NCBI RefSeq assembly: GCF_040954835.1
Contig: NC_090723.1
Span: 8,938,001 to 9,002,000, forward strand
Reading direction: 5' to 3'
Length of the DNA: 64,000 bases
Source: Lepisosteus oculatus
Lineage: Eukaryota; Chordata; Actinopteri; Semionotiformes; Lepisosteidae
Below, piece after piece: positions 12,966 to 23,500 of this stretch. Numbering within the stretch: position 1 is the first letter of the stretch; each line of letters starts with the position of its first letter. Below the pieces are notes generated by a model. That model was not told the DNA's origin and searched no databases. It saw nothing but the letters and a program-made list of their open reading frames with translations. Made by a program: the position numbers and the translations under genes.

Positions 12966-13035
12966 AAGTAGCACTAGTTTCTGTCTATTATGGCTTTCGA
13001 AGTTTTAATGATGTAGTAGTCGCATCAACAGTACT

Positions 13036-13189
13036 AGTTCAGGTGGGGAGCTGCATCAGCATGCGTAGGCTGCAAAGGAACAAGTAATAGGTTTATTCCA
13101 TGCTCACAGCTGAAGAAGGCTCCACGGCCGAAACGTTGTGTTTTCTTTCTTCTCTTTTCAGCATGGAATAAACCTATTACTTGTTCCTT
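13036..13189. mobile_element. 154-bp Penelope-related insertion with 9-bp target duplication
   Basis: The direct repeat AACAGTACT stands at 13027-13035 and 13190-13198, bracketing the insertion. Perfect 30-bp inverted arms (13075-13104 and 13160-13189) flank a 55-nt core with CTGAAGA (13110-13116) and GAAAC (13130-13134). The outer sequence (GTTCAGGTGGGGAGCTGC) matches the reverse complement of the end of the 11.2-kb copy. It is non-autonomous. Confidence 0.65.
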
Positions 13190-14514
13190 AACAGTACTCA
13201 TACTAAATGAAAAGCAGACGCGAGGGGGTATGAATACTGTGGTATGAATGTGCTCCCCAGAGTCAACAGGCAAGATAATGACATCCGGGTATTGCCCCCT
13301 GGCTAGCACGCAGCATCTCATTGGCTACGGCATATTTAATTCGGGAAGCTGATTGGCTCTGAGTTCCTAACTAACACACGCGCAGACCCTGCCCACTACA
13401 CCTGCAAAACTTTGAATTAACCTTTTTCCGGCTTGTTGCTTCAAGTCGTGTTTCAGCGATCAAATAAAACGCACAGCTTACTGAACCTTTTGGAGACTTA
13501 CCCAGTCGTCAAAACTTTCTGTCTTGCAATTGTCTTGTAGGTACGGGTCACAGCATTTTCGCAGTTATGTTTAGTAATGAGAAGCTAAATTTCTGCGTCC
13601 CTCAGAGGTGCAGCTACACCGCATGAATGTTTGTTACAGACTTTTATTATTATATTCTAAGAAATAAGTTCTGAGACTTCGGGCAACTGAATCTTTGTTG
13701 CTTATTGGACGTATATCTCTAACTTGCTTTTATAATTGTATAGGTATTTTCTGGAGCAGTTATCTTTAAGAGAGAACCTGTTTCTAAATTTCAAAGATAT
13801 TTGATATAGTGTAAGTTGTCCACGACTGCAGCATTGTCTCTGTCCACCAGGTAGCGCTCCACACCACTTCTCTCTGCGTGTCGGAGAAAGTACAGTATAT
13901 AGACCCGTAAACACGGATCAGTAAAAGTGCTAACGATAACAAGCCGATTAATTAAAAATAGATAAGAAATAACAGTATGTTCTCCGAACTAAAATTTAAT
14001 GGAATGAAACTTAATTGTTGAAAATTTTAATATAAATTTAATTATATTGCATTTATACAAATACCTGGTTTTAGAAGAGCATAGTTCTTCATACAAGTTA
14101 TTGTATACTTAAGCATTTATTACTTCCGTCTCTTCAGTATTGTTTGCCGAGCTCATGATGGTTGTGCTAAATGCTTTATGCCTTCGGTTGATCTGATTCA
14201 GCACAGGCAAAACACAGGCAATGTAAGACTCATTCTACACAAATGAGTGTCATAACCACAGTCGGCCACTAGATGGAGACGCAGACCAGGGAAACCGATC
14301 TACCCGATGAGCCACTCGAACGCTTGGCCTGTGCTGTACGAACCGTCAGTTTCCTGGCAGAAGAGGCCGATCTAAATATATTCTAGACGAAGAATGACTC
14401 ATTTTCTCTACTTTTTTTTTAAAGTTCTGGTTTTGCTTTTCTTTCTCTAGTAACGCCAATGGTTATTCATTTTCATTATTATTTTTCCAAAGCTGTAATA
14501 ATTTATGTATCTGA

Positions 14515-14689
14515 GCAACCCGCGGTTTGGGACTCGAACCTGAAACTTTCCAGTTATGGCCTATATCTGAATGCCCTACTGCTCTGCTCTGTATGCCCGT
14601 GTTTATTTCTTACGTTTTACTTTTATGCTTTTTAGGTCTTTTACTTACAGAATCATTCTGTTTGGAAAAGCGCTTTATAAATCAAAGTA

Positions 14690-14722
<33 letters not shown>
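14515..14722. repeat. decayed SINE with tRNA-like block and ATT tail
   Basis: The minus strand has a B-box-like GGTTCGAGTCCC and an A-box-like stretch at 14520-14590. The plus strand carries AAAAGCGCTTTATAAATC and an (ATT)n tail at 14655-14722. The two parts face opposite ways, so these may be two fragments. Confidence 0.35.
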
Positions 14723-15039
14723 GCTGTTACAAACACAGTAAATGAAGACAATTTTAATCTGTATATTTAATCTGTGTAACCTGGATATTTATTATTGAAC
14801 ACTTCAACGTATTTTGCTCTTTTTGTCATTGAAAATGCCCTTGTCGAGGTACTAAAAGTGTGAATTTGCTTTTCTCCTCCTCTTCCGCTCGAGTTCAGTC
14901 TGGAGTTCAATCGACACCTTAGTTTCAGAGAAACAAAAGTACAGCAACTTGTTGAGACAAGGCGCCGGAAAAAAACAAAATCGTCACTGTCACGTAATTT
15001 GTAGCTCTGGTGTGTTTGTTTGTTTTTTGCTGCAGACGG

Positions 15040-15375
15040 AAGTCAGATAATTGAGCTCCCACACCTGCCAGAATCACAACGGGTCCCAGTCCTACTGGGA
15101 GAGGGAGGAGGGAACTCCGTTGAACTGGCAGCCCAGTATGTGATCTTCTGTCACAGCCTGAAGAACAGTGAGCCTGTCTCCCAATAATGCTCAATATGTT
15201 TACAGTACGTGTAAATATTTTATGATATATCTCTGTTGCAAATGTCTGTATATTTTATTTTACTTTTATTTTATGTTTTGTTCCATGTTAATTCTATTAT
15301 TTTTATTTGCTTTGGCAACACTGATTGTACCCATCGGTCATGCTAATAACGCACCTTGAATTGAATTAATTGAAT
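15040..15375 (+). repeat. LINE 3'-end-like fragment
   Basis: Ends TTTGGCAACACTGATTGTAC, GTCATGCTAATAACGCACC, TTGAATTGAATTAATTGAA, resembling fish non-LTR retrotransposon 3' ends in which AATAAAGC precedes a TTGAA repeat. The poly(A) hexamer is decayed (AATAAC). Confidence 0.5.
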
Positions 15376-16189
15376 GTTATCTAATTCAGCATCGGTGACT
15401 GTAGGTTGCAGAGCACGTAGCGAGAGCATCGTTGTATCTACAGACCGTCGTCATCCGTTCTGAAAGAAATGCTTTAGCTATGTTGCTTGACGACATATAC
15501 AAAAAAATACATAAACCACTCTCCGACTATCTATCGGAAGGTGTCCTGATCTGTAACCAGATTTGGAAAAAAGCTATAGGATTTGTTTAAAACAGCAGTT
15601 CGTGTTCTTTGATACAAAAAATAGAACAATGTCAGGGGAATGATTTTAAATTTCTCTTTGGAAACACAACCCGCTTGCGTGGTGAAGACGGAGTTGTGCC
15701 CTTAAGGCATCTGCAACTAAAAAAATCGTCAAATGTAGAAAACGAATATTTAAGGAAGCAATTATTTATTTTATCGAGATTTCGTAATTGTAATAAGTGG
15801 TTTTGATTTTCGGAGTCACGGTTTTATCGTTCTTGTATCAGAAACCAAACTGTTACACATTTCGAAAGAAATAAAATACAGATTCGGGACAGATGAAAAA
15901 AAAAACAGACAACATAATCTTTACCACACGTATAAAAGTAAGTTCCGCAAATTAAATGTATTTTGTAAAGTTTATTTTTTGTAATTTCGGTCGGTCGCAT
16001 ATTGTAAAACCTATCCATTTATTTATCTGTAGTTTATCTTGAAAGAAATGCGCTATATTTAATTTCAATCAGGGTCATGATATAAAATGTAATATTCATG
16101 AATTATAAGAAAGGACTGCTTAATTCGTAATAAAGGGTATCCTTTATGTTTCTATAATAAAAAGATATCCGAAAATCAGCAAAGGCTCT

Positions 16190-16380
16190 TCAATGACGTT
16201 ACGGTAGCGAAACCACGCCCACTCTCAATCCTACCAATGATCGTAAATGTTCACGCACCGTCGCGTCCTATTGGATGTCCACAAGTAGGCGGAGAGTCAT
16301 CAGTAATCAGCCAATAAAAGTTGACTGCCTCCCTCCCACATGGCCCCGCCCCCACAGGCTAGTATTTCATCCGAAGAATT
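16190..16380 (+). promoter_or_regulatory. CCAAT-rich promoter-like element 1.2 kb past copz2
   Basis: Holds ACCAATGA, TATTGGAT and GCCAATAAAAG boxes, a CRE-like TGACGTTA, and GCCCCGCCCCC, all in AT-rich surroundings. It lies beyond the copz2 3' end; target unknown. Confidence 0.4.
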
Positions 16381-16599
16381 TGAATATATTCATGAAGGTA
16401 ATCTGAGTAGGCTTGGTTTACAATGTATCTATAGATACACATACAGTGTACGTATTTCTCAAGTAACACACTCCCTCCGTGTGATGTCCTGTGAGTGAAC
16501 GGCGATGATGATTTTTAGATTTATAATAGTAACGTTTAAAACACATTTTTCTTGTAAAACTGTAGCAATCTACAAAACACAGTAATGAAAAATATTTTT

Positions 16600-17542
16600 T
16601 TATTACTGTAATTAGTAATCAAATCAACATCTTTTATTTTTATATCACAAACAAAAAAATAGCATATTGTATTGCAAAGTAAATTTTCGCAAGGGAAAAT
16701 GTACTGTAGATTTTCTTTGTAGTGGCACTTTTTAAATATAAAACAACTTGAATTAAATCTTAATGTTACATGAAACAAATACAAAAAATGCAGGTAGTAC
16801 ATTTTAAGGAAACATTTAACTTAGCTAATGAATTACAGGCCTCTCACATTTTTTAAGTATAGAAGTAAGGTAAGGATGAGCAACGTCTTCATAGTAAAAT
16901 ATTTTCAACCTTCTGGTATATTCCCGTTCAAGCGCAAACTATGGTGTTTTTTAATCTTTGGTAACAGCGCCTGTATGTAGTTTTTATGTTAGAGTATAAG
17001 AATGTCCAAGTGTACCATTTTAACAACACTTTACAGCTGGGGCAGGTTTAATATGAAACATTCGATGTTTGTGAAAATACATTATACAGAAATATAATGG
17101 AACACTTAATAGCCTTTAAGTGATTTGTCGGTGTAGGCTTAGGTACAAAATTTCAATCTCGTTTACTATGTCATGAAAATATCGTGTTTAAGTTAATAGT
17201 AAAATAGTTACATTAATTTATAAACCCCCCAAACTAACAAAGTAGTCGGATTTGTTTGCTTTTTCGTTCGTTAGGTTTCGTTTCCAAACTTGCGATATAT
17301 TACAATACTCAATTCCTCTCCGTAATTCTAAGAATCACGGAGATAATAAATACAAATATAAAACGCTGTTATCGCTTAACGTTTCTCTGCAACAGTCTTG
17401 TCCAGACCACAGTAAACACGTCCATGGCCTTTTCTATAAATACACGCATATATTATGTATAAAATAGTTCTACAGCACATGTACTGCATTTCTTTGCTTG
17501 GGTTCAAATGGTTGTTTTTAAAAAAACAAAAACAATTTCTTC
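16600..17542 (-). other. copz2: probable copz2 3' UTR
   Basis: AT-rich sequence without ORFs follows the copz2 stop codon. The first good poly(A) hexamer seen on the minus strand is at 16632-16637, giving a 3' UTR of roughly 0.9 kb. This is inference; other A-rich hexamers could serve. Confidence 0.4.
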
Positions 17543-17590
17543 TCATTTCAATATAGACCACTTGATCTGGTCCTTCGCGGACTGCAGAAC
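17543..17590 (-). CDS. copz2: copz2 coding exon 9 with stop codon
   Basis: Encodes [15 protein letters not shown] and then TGA. Acceptor TTCCAG follows a pyrimidine-rich tract. The C-terminal helix matches VLQSAKEQIKWSLLK of other zeta subunits. Confidence 0.95.
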   Translation of the reverse strand, partial: VLQSAKDQIKWSILK

Positions 17591-20500
17591 CTGGAAGAAA
17601 GAAAAAAAAAAAGAATAAACACAGAACGCCCGTAACAATAACAATAACAACAACAACATGATTTCACTAAAATAATGTAGTACCTGTCCTGTGCTGTTTT
17701 TCTGCAGTTGCAGAAGACTGGCGACTGTGCGTTCTGCGCTAACTGTTGCCGAACACTTATGAGTTGCGACAGAGCGCGGTACGAATCCGGCAATTCACAA
17801 CTTATGTTGCGCTTAAAGGTGTAAGTGTTCCGTTTTAAAATACAGCAGCTCCACGTTATGATATATATATATATTATCATGGAAGATATTTCCAGCATTT
17901 TAGCATTGTTTTCCACTGGTAATACAGTGGCTTAGATCCAAGGGCACTTTCTAGTTCTAGATTTTTACTTGTTTGACTTTCTTAATAATTCTTGTACGCT
18001 TGCACGTGTACGTGTTGTAATTCGAGAATAATGTGCTAAGCCCTGGTTAGTACTAATTCCTAACTAAGTTCTTAGTACTGTAGGTACTATCCCATTCGCT
18101 TCGTTATAAACGCTGGTTCATCCATTGTTTTACAATTTTAAATGGATTGTATTGTTCAGTGCTTAGTAGCTTATAAAGGCCTTCTGTATATTACATTTGG
18201 AATACGTAAAAAGCATTTCCATGAGTCTTTTGAATGTAACGCTCTGCTAAATGAGGAATGGACAAAGAGGGTGTACGGCGCTGCATTACAGCCCCCAGCA
18301 GTGGCAGAAGTCCTTTGTGGGAAAGACGCGTTTGGTTTAAATAAGCTTCAAGCTGGTGGGGCGTGAGAAACCGGCTCTCGTCTTTTCACTTAAGCAACCG
18401 GTAGATGTCGCTGCACATCACAGAATTGTTATCAGAAGTCTGGGACGCGCCTCTGCAAACACACACGAATTTACAGCAGATGAGACAGCAACAGCTGGAG
18501 CCCACAGTTAGAAGGAATGAACTTGTCCCAAGCGGGACCAGATGAACAGAGGACAGCAGAGTTTTGTAAGGCAGTGCTCGCTTGTTTCAGTATCTTACAG
18601 GATAATTCAGAATCACTTTTCCACCAGTTCCACTGAATTAAAAACGCTGTTTTTTTGACCGGTACCCGAACCCTCAATTTTGCAGTAAGCAGGCGGGACC
18701 TCTGTCTCTCCTCTTTTAAACCCCAGGTGGCCTCATACCTTCGGCGTTGTTATCGCTCTCAGAAGAGAGCCTGTGAGCCGCGCCGACATGACTTATCGTA
18801 TAATTTCTATAACGGATGTTTTCATTGTCAATGCCAGGCGATAAAGCAAGAAATGCGCCGATCAGGCGGTGTTCTGCGGCAGGCCGGGCCCCAGTTTCGT
18901 ACGGAGAGGTGACTTACGCCGGAGGTCATCGCCAGTTTCTGCGAAATGTGCTGTGTGGGGTTAGAGCAGAGTGTTAGTTCTCAGGTCGGACAGGCAGGCT
19001 GGGATGAGCCAGCAAGGAGGTTAGAGTGCAGCCTCGTCTCTTTCTTTTCAAATCTGAGCAGGAGAACTACATTTAGTTCAAACTAGAGGGGAGGGAGGTA
19101 GTTACTTAGCGAAAAATAGAGTCATTAATAATAGATCCACATTTGCTTTTTAAATAAGCGTCTGCCCAGCCAAGACAGAAACCTGAGAGATTAAAAGACT
19201 CTTAACCAGCAAAGATCAGGTGGTTCCTTGTTAATAAACGTTCAGTAACCAGTGATTGTAGCACCCTGCCCCAGTTTATCCTGGCTGTGCTGTACTGACT
19301 CTTCTCAGAGGATTCTAAGAGAAACAGACCAGTTTTTCCACTATTACTCTAGACCGGGGAGTGTCTAGTCCAGGTGCTAGAGGGCTGATCGGTGTGTCTG
19401 CAGGTTTTCCAGGTCTCTCTATCCATCAGCTCTGTCACCCTGCAGCTCCCAGCTCCCAGCTGGCAGCCCACTGGAGCTCAGCAGGTGTGAGCCTGGTCAG
19501 TACCTGGGTGGGAGACTCCTGGGAAAGCTGAGGCTGCTGCTGGAAGAGGTGTTAATGGGCCAGCAGGGGGTGCTCACCCTGCAGTCTGTGCAGGTCCTAA
19601 TGCCCCATTATAGTGACGGGGACACTAGACTGTAAAAAGGTGCCGTCCTCCGGATGAGATGTAAAAACTGAGGTCCTGACTCTCTGTGCTCATTTCAAAT
19701 CCCAGGGCGTCTCTCGAAAAGAGTAGGGGTGTAACCCTGGTGTCCTGGCTACATTTCCCATTGGCCCTTACCAATCATGGCCTCCTAATAATCCCCCTCT
19801 CTGAACTGGCTTCATCACTCTGCTCTCCTCCCCACTGAGAGCTGGTGTGTGTGGGGAGAGTACTGGCGCATCATCCAGGTGGGGCTGCACACTGGTGGTG
19901 CTGGTGGAGGGGATCCCCATGACCTGTACAGCGCTTTGAGTGGAGTGCGCAGAAGAGCGCTATATAAGTGTAAACTATTATTATTCAAGCAGCACCTGTT
20001 AAGCTGGCCCAGAGAGACCAGTAACCAGCTGGTTACTATCTCAGTATGAGCTGAGCATGCATTAAAACCTGCAGAAGCCCTGGCCCTCCGGGAGCAGGAC
20101 TGGACGCCCTGCGGACACAGCGGCCAGCCGGGAGCAGGACTGGACAGCCCTGGGCTAGGCGATAGGCGTGCTAACAATTCATGCAGCAGGCATCAGAGCC
20201 CAGGGTTGTCAGGTGGTTCTCTCTAGCAGCTGGGGGCTGGGGGCCGAGCGCTGCTGAAGACTGTGCCCTTACCTGCGCCACGCTCTGCTCCGACAGGGGG
20301 TTCTCGTCCACCTGTACGGCATGGGGGGGGGAGAAGGAGACCACATGAGTATGGGCACCGTCAGTTCTGACACTTTCTGCCAGGCGCACTTTCCCAAAGC
20401 TCTAAAATGACACTGATGAATATGAAAGGGCGCGTTCCATTGTAGGCCCTGCTGGCTGCCCTGTTTCATTTTACAGGAAGCAGGACCGTGTGAGAAAACC

Positions 20501-23500
20501 GGTCTGAGAACATGAGACATCCTGGAAATGAGGTCATTCAGCCCATCTAGATTGTCTGTTGTCCGCTAGTTAAAAAGATCAAGGCTCTTGTGCAGCTGTT
20601 CCTTGAAAGCGCCTGCATTGTCGGCTTCCAGACCAGGGCTGTACAGCTTGTTCCACACCCCCAACACCCTCTGTGTAAGGAAGTGCCCCCTGCTCTCAGA
20701 TTTAAATGTCTACTTAAATGTCGACTGTTCTTCTAACAGAACTGCTGCCTTACTGTCTGCAAGGTCTATACCACTGTTGTGGGTCTGGTGGATAGAGCAC
20801 ACTAGTGTGCTAAGAGACATGACTGGGTGGTTAAAAAAAACACCCTAACAGGTGTTAGTGGTTCTGTTTTCATGCCAGTGTTTCAAACCAATCCAGCTGA
20901 AAGTCTCATTAATCTCATTGCATCTCATTAAGAGGCTGTAAGATTTTCATCAATTCAAGTTAAAAAAATCCACACACACACACATGCACAAATTCACACA
21001 ATCCACAAAAAACACACACGTAAGGATGTGAAGGAGTATCTGAGAAATGGCACCAGGGAAGGAGAAACAGCACTTGACACCTAAATGCGTTCGATCAGTG
21101 AAACTGAAACTAGGGGAGGAGCTCTGCGCTTGGACCACCTCTCCTTCCTCGTGAGAACGTGTCGGGTTTGAGCTTTGGGAGAAGTGGGAGAAGGTGATAA
21201 TGCAACCCCCACCCCCCCACACACACACCAAAAACAAAAGGCATGGTCGTGCACTGTTGGAAAAAGCAATGCATTCACACACTGGCCAAACTGGGGGCAT
21301 CGCATGTGGGGGCTTTGCCGGTGTGGGACGGCGTGCAAGTCCGTTTCCTCATCACAGCGCCAAGCGTCGCGCGCCTCCTCGCATGCTGGCGTGCAGTTAC
21401 CTGCTCCGAGCCCCTCCCTCCCTCCCCCTCCGCCTGCCGCGCTACGTGCTCGAGCTGCTGTCCCGCGCGGCCTCTGTGTTACCGGTGATGTAGTCGAACA
21501 GGACGAAGCCGTAGGCCGGCTCGGACAGGGTCTGGGGCGGAAGAGAAGAGGGGAGAGAGCAGGACGAGAGGAGGGAGAGGGGTAAGGAAAGGAGGAAGAA
21601 GAGGCCAAGGGCAGCCCACTGGAGCTCAGCAGGTGGGAGCCTGACCAGAACCTGGATGGGAGACCTCCTGGGAAAAACTAAGGCTGCTTCTTAAAAAGGT
21701 GTTAGTGAGACCAGTAGGGGGCGCTCACCCTGCGGTCTGTATGGGTCCTAATGCCCCAGTATAGTGACAGGGACTCCTTACTGTAAATAAAAGACACCAT
21801 CCTTTGGATCAAACATAAAACCAAGGTCCTGACTCCCTTTGCTCCTTAAAAATCCCAGTGCATTTTTGGAACATAGGAGTGTTACCCCAGTGTCCTGGCC
21901 AAATTTCCCATTAGCCTTTACTAATCATGGCCTCCTAATAATTCCCATATATGAACTGGCCTCATCACTCTGTTCTCCTCCCCACTGTAAGCTGGTGTGT
22001 GCTGAGTGTATTGGCGCACTCTAGATGCTGTCTAGCTGCTGCATCACCCAGGTGGGGTTACACATTGGTGGTGGTAGTGGGATTCCCCACTTTTTAATCA
22101 CTCGGCGTCAAAACAGCCCAGATTTCGGCTGTGCTGTCCTCTTAGGCTTGGCAGAGCACAGCAGCATAAATCAGAGAAGAAAGGATGAGAAGCCCTGGAA
22201 ATCAGAGCGAGGAAATGCTCTGAGAGGTGGAGGGAGAGATGGAGGAGGGATGGAGGGAGAGGTAGAGGGAGGGATGGAGGAGGCTCTGGCAGTGGTGTGA
22301 CTGGACACAGAGTTCAGCCAGCACACAGCTACACAGAGTAGGGGTGTAACCCCGGCATCCAGGTCAAATTTCCCCCTGGCCTTTACCAATCATGGCCTCC
22401 TAATAATCCCCATCTCTGAACTGGCTTCAGCACTCTGCTCTCCTCCCCACTGAGAGCTGGTGTGTGGGGAGCAGACTGGAGCATCATCCAGGTGGGGCTG
22501 CACACTGGTGCTGGTGGAGGGGATCCCCATTGCCTGTAAAGCGCTTTGAGTGGAGTGTCCAGAAAAGCGCTATATAAGTGTAAGCAACTATTAATTATTA
22601 TTATTATTGTTTGTATAGGTTTTCTCCAGGTTGTTTGGTCTCTTCTCTCTTCCTTAAGCCACGCTCATCAGGTTTGACTTTCCCTTCCTCTTTGGTCCTG
22701 CAATCATTCAGTGCCTCAACCAGGATGAAAACAGACATGCTGTCAGTCTGGTCTGCGCCCTGCGGTTCTGGGATGTGCTCCAGCCTGCCATTACCCTCCC
22801 CAGGATAAGTGGCTTTTTCATAATGCACAGACTGAATTCTTCACTTCCTTCTTCTTCTCAGACCCAAGATAAACAGTTCAGTCCTTACCAAGCCTGAACT
22901 GGAACATTATATCCCAGTGGCTCTGTGTGGGATTCTTTATGTGCACTGTTGGCATTTCTGTAAATTACAGCTGTTAAATGCCAACTAAAATTAATCTGAG
23001 GATAAAACATTCTGTATGCGTGCTAAGTATACATAAAGAATGATAAGTTATCTATTTCAAGCTGTCAGAAGGACATTTATTTTTGTGATTGCTGAGTAGT
23101 ACCAGGAAAGGGTAGAACCCTCTAAATTCCATCTTGAAAATCAATAGGCTTCCGGCATGTTCCTTTCTGTTTCAGAAAGGCCAACCCTGTGAACATCAAC
23201 TATGTCAAAGGAAAACTCTCCAGAAATACAAACACTCCTTCCCCACACACTCACAGGCAAGCCACTGACCCCAGATCTCTTACCCTGAAGTTGACCTTCT
23301 GAATGACCTGCTGGGGGTCACTCTCCAGAATCACCCTGGCAACAGGAATCAAGACTTCAGTCAGTCGCTGAAGTTCACAGGCCCAGCAGAAGCAACGTTT
23401 ACAGAGCTGCTCTCCAGGAATCTACACTGCACATGCATTTTCTTATGACAAAAAGTTCTAGTGGTTCAAGGAACAAGTCTAAGCGACCTGGATAACCGTT

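Larger units (their letters stand above)
6721..17542. other. remaining left spacer, no gene recognised
   Basis: Outside the islands and repeats listed separately, this stretch is AT-rich with short ORFs only. A CTCF-like CCACCAGGTAGCGCTCC lies at about 13845-13861. I see no exon of a known protein family on either strand. Confidence 0.5.
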
